From assembly GCA_016458225.1 (NCBI GenBank), contig JAEMGR010000017.1, forward strand, positions 62,001-126,000: a DNA stretch of 64,000 nt, read 5' to 3'. Made by a program: the position numbers and the translations under genes. This document shows, in pieces, positions 40,166-49,091 of this stretch (the first letter of the stretch is position 1; every line of letters starts with the position of its first letter). Source of the stretch: Myxococcaceae bacterium JPH2 (GTDB taxonomy: Bacteria > Myxococcota > Myxococcia > Myxococcales > Myxococcaceae). The notes under the pieces were generated by a model that did not search any database, was not told the DNA's origin, and worked only from the letters and a program-made list of their open reading frames with translations.

Positions 40166-42046
40166 TCAAGCCGCCGGAGTCGAGGTGGGGGCGGCAGGTG
40201 CAGCGGCGGTCCCGGCATTCGCTGCGGGGCGAGAGGCCCGAGTGCCGGCGAGCCACGTGGGGACCAGCATCAGGGCAATCAGGAAGACCGGATACTGGTA
40301 GCGCATGTCTGGCGCCGGAATGAGCAGGACCAGTGCCGCGGTGTGCATCAGCAACGGGAGAAGGATCGCCCCGTGTCGCCAGTTCCGTTGCCGAACGCAG
40401 GCGACCGCGCAGGCAAGGAGCGCGAGGTAGAGCGGGAGGGCCGGACGCCAGAACAGCCAGGACATGTCGGGCTGAAGGGAGCGCACAATCCATTGCAACA
40501 TGCGTGCGCCAAAGTTCGGCAGCACGGGCTCGGCGCGAACCTCGGCTTCCACAGGGTCAATGGTCTTGGGCGGCTGATCGTAGGGGATCCAGAGTGCGAG
40601 CGCGTAGAGGGGATCCCGTCCCTGCTCGATCTTCCACATCAAGCTGGTGACGCAGGCCACGTGGGCCAGCGTCGCGGAGGGGTTCCTCCAGGTGAGTCGC
40701 GCGAGCAGTCCCGGGAGCGCCCGGGAGTGACGCGCGGTCGCCGCATACGAGAAGCGACCGTCCCAGAGCGTCGGGACGTTGGAGAAGCAGTTGTAGTGCC
40801 ACTTGTCATCGAGCGGGTGGATCTCGCTCAGGATGGTCTGCTCCTCCGGCAGCAGCTCGGTTCCAGCCGCGACATGGGCCCCCAGGTGGCCTGCGAGCAC
40901 GAGCGCGCCTGACGACATGGAGGTGGCGGAGTAGGCGCGAAACAAGGCGGTACGCGTCCCCGCCGCGAGCACGAAGGTCGCGCAGACGAGGGCCATGACG
41001 GACACGTACTTGCGCGGCCTCAAGACCCACAGCGCGAGCGCCACGCCGAGGACCGCGGGGACGCCGTTGTGGCGGAAGAGCATCGTCATGGCCCCCAGAA
41101 CGGCCAGTCCCGCCCAGAAGGGCCAGCGCCAGGGCTCGTCCGGGTTCGCGGATGCACGGAAGAGCATCAGCGTCATCATGAGGATGCACAAGCTGAAGGG
41201 GATGTCCTTCCAGAGCGTGATGAGCATTGCTCCGTTGACGGGTGCCAAGGCCATCAAGCCCGCCGTCACCGCGATGACGACGCTTGATACGCCCGCTCGC
41301 GCCAAGGTCGCGCACCCGAAGGCGACCACGGCAGCCAGTCCCAGGATCTGGGCAATGCCAACCATGGCGGGGGATGCCCAGAGCTTCTGGAGGAGCCGGA
41401 TGGTGTAGGTGTGGAACACGGGATGCGCATCCGCGAACTGATCTCCGCGAAGCGCCTGGTGCCACTGATCCGATGAGTCCGAACTCATCATTCCGGGGAA
41501 CAGTGCCAGCAGCCATACCGTGCCCATCACCACCAGCGGGATGGCGTGAATGAACCCGGCCCCGCGAAGGGGAACTGAAGCAGCGGTCGAGGGCGCGCGC
41601 GTGGAGCAAACCAAGCCCAGCGACAGAAGCACAGCTCCCAGCGTGAGCCAGTGCGCGCTGTGGAATGCGAGGTTCCACACCGACGAATCGCTCCCAAGCG
41701 GGAATGCGTCAGGCGCCGCGGGAGCGTGGAGCGGGAGGGCGCGAAGCAACAGGAACGACAGACCGCCGCAGGCGCTCAACCACAGCCCTCTCCCTCGAGG
41801 CGTGAAGTGCTCCATGGCCTTGGAGAGTCGCGGGAGCAGCCAGCGGTAGCTCAGGAATCCCAGGGCCGCCGTGCCCAGCAGCAGCAGGCTCCAGTCTGCA
41901 ATCGTCCACGGAGCCGCGACCGCGTGGACCGCCACCACAAAGCTGGCTGCCAACGAGAGGAGCAGGCTGCTACCGCCGCGCCAGGAGGCGAATCCTCGGG
42001 AGGGTGTGTCGGCTGGCGCTGGTGGGGCGATAGGAGAGGATTCCAT
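40166..42046 (-). CDS. polytopic membrane protein, DUF6020/GT-C-like
   Basis: 626 residues with roughly 12-14 hydrophobic helices. Between the first helices is a conserved-looking acidic loop, PGMMSSDSSDQWHQALRGDQ, followed by DAHPVFHTYTIRLLQKLW and, later, LWKDIPFSLCILMM. This arrangement (acidic loop after an early helix, multiple helices, small C-terminal soluble part) resembles DUF6020 and other GT-C membrane glycosyltransferases that use lipid-linked sugars. It is the only minus-strand gene in the first half of the O-antigen region. Possible roles are adding a lipid-carried sugar to lipid A or O-antigen; the assignment to a sugar is not possible. Confidence 0.72.
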   Translation of the reverse strand: MESSPIAPPAPADTPSRGFASWRGGSSLLLSLAASFVVAVHAVAAPWTIADWSLLLLGTAALGFLSYRWLLPRLSKAMEHFTPRGRGLWLSACGGLSFLLLRALPLHAPAAPDAFPLGSDSSVWNLAFHSAHWLTLGAVLLSLGLVCSTRAPSTAASVPLRGAGFIHAIPLVVMGTVWLLALFPGMMSSDSSDQWHQALRGDQFADAHPVFHTYTIRLLQKLWASPAMVGIAQILGLAAVVAFGCATLARAGVSSVVIAVTAGLMALAPVNGAMLITLWKDIPFSLCILMMTLMLFRASANPDEPWRWPFWAGLAVLGAMTMLFRHNGVPAVLGVALALWVLRPRKYVSVMALVCATFVLAAGTRTALFRAYSATSMSSGALVLAGHLGAHVAAGTELLPEEQTILSEIHPLDDKWHYNCFSNVPTLWDGRFSYAATARHSRALPGLLARLTWRNPSATLAHVACVTSLMWKIEQGRDPLYALALWIPYDQPPKTIDPVEAEVRAEPVLPNFGARMLQWIVRSLQPDMSWLFWRPALPLYLALLACAVACVRQRNWRHGAILLPLLMHTAALVLLIPAPDMRYQYPVFLIALMLVPTWLAGTRASRPAANAGTAAAPAAPTSTPAA

Positions 42047-42383
42047 GGGCAGCCTAGTAACGTAGGCCGGAGCTTCGAGTCCAGGTTTGGTCCCGGCTCC
42101 TCAGCAGGTGCTCGTCTGGTGCTTGTGACCTCATGGGTGAGACGTCTTGAGACGCCGGTCGATGACCGAGCGGCCTCGAACCGCAGATGCCTGATTGGCG
42201 CCCTTGGGCATGCTCCGCCTGAACTCTGCCCGCGGGATGGGGCGGGGGATTGCGCCACGATGCCTGGTGCCGTAAGGAGGGCGGATTCAATGTGGGATGG
42301 ACAGCGGTGCACGGACCGCCTTTCCCTTTCACCCACGCGCCTCCCTCGTGACCGGACGATGGGGGCTTGAGGAGCACTCCAAC
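42047..42383. other. 337-base divergent intergenic region
   Basis: This lies between the minus-strand membrane protein and the plus-strand GT2 gene. It contains an 8-bp palindrome (AGACGTCT near 42140), a possible weak promoter (TTGCGC at 42250, 17 bases, TAAGGA at 42273) and a 26-codon ORF with a strong ribosome site at its right end. No other element is visible. It probably holds promoters for both flanking genes. Confidence 0.4.
42290..42370 (+). CDS. 26-codon upstream ORF with strong ribosome site
   Basis: An AAGGAGG at 42274-42280, the best Shine-Dalgarno in this part of the window, sits nine bases before an ATG that opens a 26-codon frame (starting MWDGQRC). Its stop at 42368-42370 partly overlaps the GAGGAG ribosome site (42369-42374) of the GT2 gene. 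Ribosomes finishing the short frame would land on the GT2 ribosome site. It could be a leader peptide, or chance. Confidence 0.35.
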   Translation: MWDGQRCTDRLSLSPTRLPRDRTMGA

Positions 42384-43484
42384 GTGTCGCTGCTATTCAT
42401 CTGCGTGGCCGTGGCTTTCTTTGGGTGGATCTTCTCCCAGTTCGGCTCGTGGCTGGCGGCTCGGCATGCCGTCACCTGGTACCTGGTCAGTGGCTTCATC
42501 CTGGTCGCGGCCATCCGTCCGGATTGGCTGCTGCCGGTGGCGCACCTGCTGGGCATCACCCTGGTCAGCAACATGGTGCTCGCGGGACTGACCATGTTCC
42601 TGTTCGTGCAGATGCTCGAGCAGTACGCGGAGAACAACGGCCTGCGCCGGCAGATGGTGCGCATGGTCTCCTCGCTGGCGGCGGACACGTTCCCGTCGCG
42701 TGAGGCCTCGGACACGCGGACGCGCGTGCTCGTCGTGCTGCCTTGCTACAACGAGTCGGAGAGCCTCCCCGTGCTCGTGCCGCGCCTCACGGCGCTCCAG
42801 CGCGCGACGCCCGAGCTGGACCTGGACTTCTGCATCGTCAATGACGGCTCGGTGGATGCCACGCCCGCCGTGCTGCGGCGGCTGGCTCCGCAGAACCACG
42901 TGACGCACCACACGAACATCGGTGTGGCGGGCGGTCTGCGCACGGGCTTTCTCATCGCGCAGCGGACGGGCGCGCACTTCGCGGTGCAGTGTGACTCGGA
43001 TGGCCAGCATCCCATCGAGTCCATCCCCGAGGTGGTTCGCGTGGCTCGCGAGCGCTCCGTGGATCTGCTCATCGGCTCGCGGTTCGCGGGCGGCGGCGCG
43101 GAGGGCAATGACACGCTGGCCAGCACCACGCGCATGCGCCGCGCGGGCGGCATCGTGGTCAGCACGCTCCTGGGCCTCTTCGGCCGCGGCGCTCGCGTGT
43201 CGGATCCGACGTCCGGTTTCCGCGTCTACTCGCCGCGCGCCATGGCCACGCTGCTGCGCTGGATGCCGGATGAGTACCCGGAGCCCGAGTCCATCGCGCT
43301 GGTGGCGCTGAATGGACTGCGCGTGGAGGAGACCGCGGTGGTGATGAGCCCGCGCACGACGGGCACCTCCAGCCTCAGCGGCATCAAGAGCCTGCGCTTC
43401 ATGACGAAGGTCGCGTCCGCGCTCCTGGGGCTGCGCCTGCGCTCCATGCCGCAGGCGACCCCGGTGTCCGTCCCCACGGAGTGA
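42384..43484 (+). CDS. membrane-anchored GT2 glycosyltransferase (DUF2304 fusion)
   Basis: 366 residues from GTG 42384, chosen because GAGGAG precedes it by nine bases; an in-frame ATG at 42297 lacks a well-spaced site. The N-terminus has three or so hydrophobic helices of DUF2304 type (LLFICVAVAFFGWIFSQFG, WYLVSGFILVAAI, LVSNMVLAGLTMFLFVQML). A GT2 domain follows from about residue 115 (VLVVLPCYNESESLPVLVP, IVNDGSVDATP, QCDSDGQHP, SDPTSGFRVYS), like dolichyl-phosphate mannose synthases. It probably charges undecaprenyl phosphate with a sugar for the GT-C-like protein encoded divergently. Confidence 0.83.
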   Translation: MSLLFICVAVAFFGWIFSQFGSWLAARHAVTWYLVSGFILVAAIRPDWLLPVAHLLGITLVSNMVLAGLTMFLFVQMLEQYAENNGLRRQMVRMVSSLAADTFPSREASDTRTRVLVVLPCYNESESLPVLVPRLTALQRATPELDLDFCIVNDGSVDATPAVLRRLAPQNHVTHHTNIGVAGGLRTGFLIAQRTGAHFAVQCDSDGQHPIESIPEVVRVARERSVDLLIGSRFAGGGAEGNDTLASTTRMRRAGGIVVSTLLGLFGRGARVSDPTSGFRVYSPRAMATLLRWMPDEYPEPESIALVALNGLRVEETAVVMSPRTTGTSSLSGIKSLRFMTKVASALLGLRLRSMPQATPVSVPTE

Positions 43485-43501
43485 AGCGGGAGGGACGCGG
43501 C

Positions 43502-43963
43502 TCAGCGCTTCGTCGCGCCGCGTGCCTTCGCGCCAGGTTCGAGGCGCGCGAGTCGTGCCTCCACGTCTCGGCGCCACTGGGCCTGCGTGCGCGCGTGCTC
43601 CCGCTGGTTCTCGATGACGGTGGCGAGGGCGTCGAGGATGGACTCGTTGAACTCCACCTGACGCCGCAGCATCTCGTTGATGAAGGGCTGGAACGTGAAG
43701 CGGAAGGCGCGCTTGACGGCCACCAGCACCGGGCCCACGCCGGGACGGTGGGACGTGGCGGGCTCGGCGTGGCGCGAGTCCATCTTCCCGCGCGCCTCTT
43801 GGAGCAGGGTCGGCCACTCGGCGGCCACCGGCGTCCGCGTGGAGGACTCCAGCGCTTCTCTCAGGGCCTGTTTCGCCTTCGGGTCGGGCTCGGGGAGCTG
43901 ACGCGTTTGGGCGGCGACGGCCTCCGCCGTGGGCGACTGGGTCAGCAGATCATCCGCGTTCAT
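43502..43963 (-). CDS. small protein carrying the KR...QxxFN module
   Basis: 153 residues. No enzyme domain is present. Residues 83-119 hold KRAF...QPFINEMLRRQVEFNESILDAL, the module also found three times in the 1268-residue transferase. The C-terminus (about 120-145) is heptad-like and charged, probably a coiled coil. The ATG at 43963 overlaps the 3' end of the GT4 gene by 14 bases, so the two are cotranslated. It may be an assembly or scaffold subunit for O-antigen transferases; that is inference. Confidence 0.7.
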   Translation of the reverse strand: MNADDLLTQSPTAEAVAAQTRQLPEPDPKAKQALREALESSTRTPVAAEWPTLLQEARGKMDSRHAEPATSHRPGVGPVLVAVKRAFRFTFQPFINEMLRRQVEFNESILDALATVIENQREHARTQAQWRRDVEARLARLEPGAKARGATKR

Positions 43964-45584
43964 GCAGGGGGCCGCCTCGGGAAGAGAGGGATTGGAACAG
44001 GGCTTCGACCGTGGACTCGATGTGCTCGGGCGCAAGCTCGAACAGGCGCGCTCCCAAGCGATGGGATGCGTCGCCCTCCGCGCGCGCCTCGCTGGTGGCT
44101 CGCACACCCCACGCTGGCGCGGAGGTGAGAGGCAGCAGCGTTGACGCGACCTCGGTGTCCACGCCCAGGTAGACATGGGGCGCGGACGATGCGCGTGCGG
44201 CGGTCTCCAGCGCGGAGGAGCCGGGCAGGGGCTCCGCGGGGAGTCCCACGGGTTGATCCGCCGTGAAGTGCCACACGGGTGGTCCCTCGACGTCCTCGGG
44301 ACCCGGTGCGGCGCGCGGCGCGACGGTGCGGGGACGCAGGGCCAGCACGCGCGCCTCGGGCACGCGCGATGCGAGCGCGCGGGCCAGCCGTGACATGGGC
44401 GCGTCGGGCCGCAGGGAGTAGCCGGGGCAGATGAGTTCGATGCGGGCGGGCGCGGGAGGCGAGGGGAGGGCCGGCATGCGCCCCTCGAAGCAGTCGGACA
44501 GGGCCTCGCGCACCTGCTCGGCGACGGTGTCCTGGGAGAACGCGGCCACGCGGGCCCGCTGCGCGTCAATGACCTGGGTGCGGAGGGCTCCCGAGCGCTC
44601 CAGCACGGCGAGGAGCTGCGCGACCTCCATCGGATCTCGCGAGAACGTCGCGATGCCCGCGCCGCCCATCGTCTCGGGCACGGCGGCGGCGGCATGGGCC
44701 ACGACGGGGACGCCTCGGTACATGGCCTCCAGGAGGGGCACGCCGAAGCCCTCGTGGCGGCTCATGGACACGTAGGCCGTGGCCACGGAGAAGCACGCGG
44801 AGAGCTGCGCGGCGCTCACGCGGCCGAGGAAGTGGACGCGCTCGGGGCCCAAGAGGTCCTTGAGGCCCAGGAGGAACGCGCCGTAGGGCGAGTCCCGGTT
44901 GAGCGCGCCCGCGATGAGCAGGCGGCTTCGGGGTTGGTACAGGCGCTGGTACGCGGTGAAGACGCGCAGCACGTCGTCCATGCGCTTGCTGGGCACGGCT
45001 CGGCCCACGAAGAGGATGTTGGCGCAGCCGTCATCCAGCTCGGCCTGGAGCGTGGCATCCGGGGGCGTGTCGAAGCTGCTCCAGTCGATGGCGAAGGGCA
45101 GCACGGCGACGTGGCGGTATCCCGCGGCGGCCAGCTCCTCGGCGCTGAAGCGCGAGTAGGCGAAGGCCGCGTCCATGTGCTCGCGCATGGCGAGCAGCTC
45201 GGCGCGGGCCGCGTCGCAGGCGATCGCCACCTTGCGCTCGAAGCCCTCGAAGAGCCGGGCGGGCGTGACGTTGTGGTACACGAGAAGCTTGCGGCCGGGC
45301 GACCGGGCGATCATCGGCACCATGCGCGACTCGAAGCTGTGGTGGACGATGAGCACCGAGTCTCGCGAGGCCTCGCGGGGATAGTCACGCGCGGGGCGGA
45401 CCTGATCCCGGCACGTGTCGTCCCACTGCTCCGCGTAGATTTCCGAGACATGGCCCCAGGAGCGCAGCAGGCTCTGCAGGTAGCGGACCTGGTTGCCGAC
45501 CGCATCTCCCCAGGCCAGCCGGGCAACGAACTGGTGGATGTGTCGGGGCCCGTTGGTCCCCGCCGCCTCTGGCCGAGTCTTCAC
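43950..45584 (-). CDS. GT4-family glycosyltransferase
   Basis: About 544 residues. The GTG at 45584 has AAGGG eight bases upstream, so it is preferred to the GTG at 45593. The protein is GT-B: IHQFVARLAWGDAVGNQVRYL at the start, NILFVGRAVPSKRMDDVLRVF in the linker, then HEGFGVPLLEAMYRGVPVV with the EX7E motif. An approximately 160-residue C-terminal extension (from about 385) is unlike the core. Members of this class transfer mannose, galactose or rhamnose from nucleotide sugars. It diverges from rfbB and probably uses dTDP-rhamnose made by those genes. Confidence 0.86.
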   Translation of the reverse strand: MKTRPEAAGTNGPRHIHQFVARLAWGDAVGNQVRYLQSLLRSWGHVSEIYAEQWDDTCRDQVRPARDYPREASRDSVLIVHHSFESRMVPMIARSPGRKLLVYHNVTPARLFEGFERKVAIACDAARAELLAMREHMDAAFAYSRFSAEELAAAGYRHVAVLPFAIDWSSFDTPPDATLQAELDDGCANILFVGRAVPSKRMDDVLRVFTAYQRLYQPRSRLLIAGALNRDSPYGAFLLGLKDLLGPERVHFLGRVSAAQLSACFSVATAYVSMSRHEGFGVPLLEAMYRGVPVVAHAAAAVPETMGGAGIATFSRDPMEVAQLLAVLERSGALRTQVIDAQRARVAAFSQDTVAEQVREALSDCFEGRMPALPSPPAPARIELICPGYSLRPDAPMSRLARALASRVPEARVLALRPRTVAPRAAPGPEDVEGPPVWHFTADQPVGLPAEPLPGSSALETAARASSAPHVYLGVDTEVASTLLPLTSAPAWGVRATSEARAEGDASHRLGARLFELAPEHIESTVEALFQSLSSRGGPLHERG

Positions 45585-45641
45585 GGGCGGCACCCTTACA
45601 ATCCTCCTGTCCCGACGTACAGGGGCGCCTCTCGCGGCGCC

Positions 45642-45670
45642 TTGACGGGGGGGACCCCCTCCAGTACGCA
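45642..45670 (+). promoter_or_regulatory. candidate promoter of rfbBDAC
   Basis: TTGACG (45642-45647), a 17-base spacer and TACGCA (45665-45670) lie 40 bases before rfbB. The -35 is good and the -10 poor. The spacer itself is G7-A-C5, able to form an inverted repeat. The region also serves the divergent GT4 gene. Confidence 0.3.
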
Positions 45671-45709
45671 GGCTCGTCTTCTCACGTGGCGGGCCCTCGG
45701 GAATTGGGA

Positions 45710-46738
45710 ATGAACGTTCTGGTGACAGGCGGCTGTGGCTTCATCGGCTCCAACCTCGTGAAGTACCTGCGCCGCGAGCGACCGGACTGGAAGGTCGTCA
45801 ACCTGGACCGGCTCACCTACGCGGGCAACCTGGAGACGCTCGCGGACCTGGAGGGTGACCCCGGCCACGTCTTCGTTCGCGGCGACATCGGCAACCGCGA
45901 GCTGGTCGAGCACCTGATGGCGCAACATTCCATCGACGCGGTGATGCACCTGGCGGCCGAGAGCCACGTCGATCGCTCCATCCTCGGGCCCGAGGTGTTC
46001 ATCACCACGAACGTGCTGGGCACCCAGCGGCTGTTGGAGGCATCTCGTGCGCGGGGCGTGCGGCGCTTCCTGATGGTGTCCACCGACGAGGTCTATGGTT
46101 CGCTCGGCCCGACGGGCGCCTTCACCGAGTCCTCGCCGCTGCAGCCCTCCAGCCCCTACTCGGCTTCGAAGACGAGTTCGGACCTGGTGGCGCTCGCGTA
46201 CCACCACACGTTCCAGCTCGACGTGGTGGTGACGCGCTGCTCGAACAACTACGGGCGCTATCAGTTCCCCGAGAAGCTGATCCCCTTGATGGTCGTCAAT
46301 GCGCTGCACGACAAGCCGCTGCCCGTGTATGGCGATGGCGGCAACGTGCGCGATTGGTTGCACGTGGAGGACCACTGTCAGGCATTGCTGCTCGCGCTGG
46401 AGAAGGGGCGGGCGGGCGACGTCTACAACATTGGCGGGGGCGCGGAGCGCCGCAACCTGGAGATCGTCCGGAGCATCCTCGCGCTGCTGGGCAAGCCCGA
46501 GTCCCTCATCCGCTTCGTGACGGACCGGCCGGGGCACGACCGGCGCTATGCCATTGACCCGTCGAAGATTCGCGCGGAGCTGGGCTGGAAGGCGGCGCAC
46601 ACCTTCGAGCAGGGCCTGGAGCAGACGGTGCGCTGGTACGTGGACAACCCGGCGTGGTGGGAGCGCGTGATGAGCGGCGCGTATCGGCAGTACTTCGACA
46701 CGCAATACCAGACGCGGCTCCACGGCCGGGGAGCCTGA
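45710..46738 (+). CDS. rfbB: dTDP-glucose 4,6-dehydratase
   Basis: 342 residues, an extended short-chain dehydrogenase. NAD binding is shown by VTGGCGFIGSN and the active site by MVSTDEVYG and YSASKTSSD. It converts dTDP-glucose to dTDP-4-keto-6-deoxyglucose, step two of dTDP-L-rhamnose synthesis. The ATG at 45710 is chosen because the Rossmann strand starts there; a GTG at 45686 would add eight residues. First of four genes in the order B-D-A-C, all within 3.4 kb. Confidence 0.94.
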   Translation: MNVLVTGGCGFIGSNLVKYLRRERPDWKVVNLDRLTYAGNLETLADLEGDPGHVFVRGDIGNRELVEHLMAQHSIDAVMHLAAESHVDRSILGPEVFITTNVLGTQRLLEASRARGVRRFLMVSTDEVYGSLGPTGAFTESSPLQPSSPYSASKTSSDLVALAYHHTFQLDVVVTRCSNNYGRYQFPEKLIPLMVVNALHDKPLPVYGDGGNVRDWLHVEDHCQALLLALEKGRAGDVYNIGGGAERRNLEIVRSILALLGKPESLIRFVTDRPGHDRRYAIDPSKIRAELGWKAAHTFEQGLEQTVRWYVDNPAWWERVMSGAYRQYFDTQYQTRLHGRGA

Positions 46739-46745
46739 GGCCACC

Positions 46746-47654
46746 ATGCGCTTTCTCGTCACGGGCTCGAACGGACTGGTAGGGCGGCGGGCGTGCGCGC
46801 AGCTGGCCCACGAGGGACACGAGGTGGTGGGGTTGGGCCGAGGCCCGCGCCGCGCCGCCGGTGACTTCCGCTACGCGTCGGTGGACCTGACGCGCGAGGC
46901 GGAGGTGGTGGAGGCCGTCAGCGCGGCCTCGCCTGAGGTCATCCTCCACTGCGCCTCCATGACGGAGGTGGACGCGTGCGAGAAGGACCCCGAGGCGGCG
47001 TACGCCGGCAATGTCTCCGCGACAGCCTTCGTGGCGCGGGCCGCGCGCAAGGCGGGGGCGCACCTGGTGCACGTGTCCACGGACTACGTCTTCGATGGAG
47101 ACGCGGGGCCGTATGACGAGGAGGCGGTGCCCAACCCGCGTGGCGTGTATGCCATCACCAAGCACATGGGCGAGCAGGCCGCGCGGGTGCTCGCGCCGGG
47201 CTGTGCGATTGCGCGTACGGCGGTGGTGTATGGCTGGCCCGCGGTGGAGGGCCGGGTGAACTTCGGCGCGTGGCTGGTGGGCGCACTGGAGAAGGGGCAG
47301 CCCGTGAAGCTCTTCGAGGACCAGGTGGTGTCCCCGAGCCTCGCGGACAACGTGGCGGCCATGTTGGTGGAGCTGGGAGCACGGCGCCTGGGCGGCGTGT
47401 GGAACACGTGCGGCGCCGAGGTGTTGGACCGCGTGGCCTTCGGGCGCGCGGTGTGCGGGGTGTTTGGCTTTGACCCCGCGTTGATTGTCCCGACGCGGAT
47501 GGCCGACCTGAAGCTCCCGGCGCCGAGGCCTCTGCGCAGTGGCTTGAAGACGGACAAGGCGCGGGCGCAGCTGACGCAGCGACCGATGGCGCTCGGAGAT
47601 TCCCTGTCGCGCTTCCACGCGGCATGGAAGGCGGCGCGCGAGGTGCGGCCATGA
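46746..47654 (+). CDS. rfbD: dTDP-4-dehydrorhamnose reductase
   Basis: 302 residues. RmlD-type SDR fold: [16 protein letters not shown] for cofactor, [10 protein letters not shown], and the [10 protein letters not shown] Tyr-x3-Lys catalytic pair. It performs the last, NAD(P)H-dependent step to dTDP-L-rhamnose. It starts 7 bases after rfbB and overlaps rfbA by four (ATGA). The reductase gene lying before rfbA and rfbC is a less common order than BACD or BDAC in enterics, but the gene set is complete. Confidence 0.9.
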   Translation: MRFLVTGSNGLVGRRACAQLAHEGHEVVGLGRGPRRAAGDFRYASVDLTREAEVVEAVSAASPEVILHCASMTEVDACEKDPEAAYAGNVSATAFVARAARKAGAHLVHVSTDYVFDGDAGPYDEEAVPNPRGVYAITKHMGEQAARVLAPGCAIARTAVVYGWPAVEGRVNFGAWLVGALEKGQPVKLFEDQVVSPSLADNVAAMLVELGARRLGGVWNTCGAEVLDRVAFGRAVCGVFGFDPALIVPTRMADLKLPAPRPLRSGLKTDKARAQLTQRPMALGDSLSRFHAAWKAAREVRP

Positions 47655-48532
47655 AGGGAATCGTCCTCGCGGGGGGCTCGGGCACGCGCCTGTACCCGCT
47701 GACGCGCGTGGTGAGCAAGCAGCTGCTGCCCGTACACGACAAGCCGATGATCTACTACCCGGTGTCCACGCTGATGCTGGCGGGCATCCGGGAGCTGCTC
47801 ATCATCTCCACGCCGCAGGACCTGCCGCGCTTCCGCGAGCTGTTGGGGGACGGCTCTCAGTGGGGCGTGTCCTTTCAGTACGCCGAGCAGCCGCGACCGG
47901 AAGGTCTGGCGCAGGCGTTCGTGATTGGGCGCGACTTCGTCGGGAAGGATCCGGTGTCGCTCATCCTGGGCGACAACATCTTCTACGGGCACGGCCTGAG
48001 CGAGCAGGTGCAGCGCGCGGCGCGGCGGGCCTCGGGCGCGACGGTGTTCGGGTACTACGTGAAGGATCCGGAGCGCTACGGCGTGGTGGAGCTGGATGCC
48101 CAGCAGCGCGCGCTGAGCATCGAGGAGAAGCCGGTCCGGCCCAAGTCGAACTACGCCGTCACGGGCTTGTACTTCTATGACAACCAGGTGGTGGAGATCG
48201 CCCGCGACCTGAAGCCGAGCCGCCGAGGCGAGCTGGAGATCACCGACGTCAACGCGGAGTACATGCGTCGGGGCCAGCTCACCGTGGAGTTGATGGGGCG
48301 CGGGTATGCGTGGCTGGACACGGGCACGCATGAGTCGCTCATGCAGGCGTCCAACTTCATCCAGATCATCGAGCAGCGGCAGGGCCTGAAGGTGGCGTGC
48401 CTGGAAGAGATTGCCTTTCGCATGGGGTACATCGACGCGGCGCAGCTCGCCCGTCTGGCCGAGCCCATGCGAAAGAACGAGTACGGCCAGTACCTGCTGG
48501 CGCTCAGCGAGAATCGAGGAGCGGTGTCGTGA
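47651..48532 (+). CDS. rfbA: glucose-1-phosphate thymidylyltransferase
   Basis: 293 residues. It makes dTDP-glucose from dTTP and glucose 1-phosphate, the first step of the pathway. The nucleotide-binding motif [55 protein letters not shown] and [13 protein letters not shown] are all present. The start is the ATG at 47651, overlapping the rfbD stop. It overlaps rfbC by four bases (GTGA). Confidence 0.95.
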   Translation: MKGIVLAGGSGTRLYPLTRVVSKQLLPVHDKPMIYYPVSTLMLAGIRELLIISTPQDLPRFRELLGDGSQWGVSFQYAEQPRPEGLAQAFVIGRDFVGKDPVSLILGDNIFYGHGLSEQVQRAARRASGATVFGYYVKDPERYGVVELDAQQRALSIEEKPVRPKSNYAVTGLYFYDNQVVEIARDLKPSRRGELEITDVNAEYMRRGQLTVELMGRGYAWLDTGTHESLMQASNFIQIIEQRQGLKVACLEEIAFRMGYIDAAQLARLAEPMRKNEYGQYLLALSENRGAVS

Positions 48533-49080
48533 AGGTGATTCCCACCGAGCTTCCCGGAGTGTTGCTCCTGGAGCCGAAGGTGTTTGGCGATGACCGGGGC
48601 TTCTTCCTGGAGACGTTCCACGCGGGCCGCTACGCGGACGCGGGCATCCCGGGGCCCTTCGTGCAGGACAACCTGTCGCGCTCGGTGAAGGGCACGCTGC
48701 GCGGGCTGCACTTCCAGGAGCCGCAGGCGCAGGGGAAGCTGGTGCAGGTCCTCGCGGGCGCGGTGTGGGACGTGGCCGTGGACATCCGCCGAGGCTCGCC
48801 GCACTTCGGCCAGTGGATGGCGGTGGAGCTGTCCGCGGACAACAAGCGCCAGCTCTGGGTGCCTCCGGGCTTCGCGCACGGCTTCTGCGTGCTGAGCGAC
48901 TCGGCGGACTTCTCTTACAAGTGCACGGCGCTGTATGCGCCGAACTGCGAGCACGGCATCGCGTGGAATGATCCGGACCTGGGCATTCCCTGGCCGGTGA
49001 ATCCGCCGCTCCTGTCGCCCAAGGATGCTCGGGCGCCTCGGCTGAAGGATGCTCCGTTGCTGCCGGTGTTCGCGGGCTGA
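48529..49080 (+). CDS. rfbC: dTDP-4-dehydrorhamnose 3,5-epimerase
   Basis: 183 residues, a cupin-fold Rml[34 protein letters not shown] (with the catalytic His) and [14 protein letters not shown] are intact. It epimerises the 4-keto sugar to the L-configuration. The GTG start overlaps the rfbA stop. It closes the dTDP-rhamnose set and is convergent with the kinase gene 11 bases away. Note that wzm-wzt-wbgA are sometimes also called rfbABC in myxobacteria, so symbols can confuse. Confidence 0.93.
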   Translation: MKVIPTELPGVLLLEPKVFGDDRGFFLETFHAGRYADAGIPGPFVQDNLSRSVKGTLRGLHFQEPQAQGKLVQVLAGAVWDVAVDIRRGSPHFGQWMAVELSADNKRQLWVPPGFAHGFCVLSDSADFSYKCTALYAPNCEHGIAWNDPDLGIPWPVNPPLLSPKDARAPRLKDAPLLPVFAG

Positions 49081-49091
49081 GTGACTGCCTC

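Noticed and set aside
42180-42240. Possible sigma-54 (-24/-12) promoter in the GT2 leader
   Set aside because: The GG and GC doublets are not spaced by ten bases, so the fixed geometry fails.
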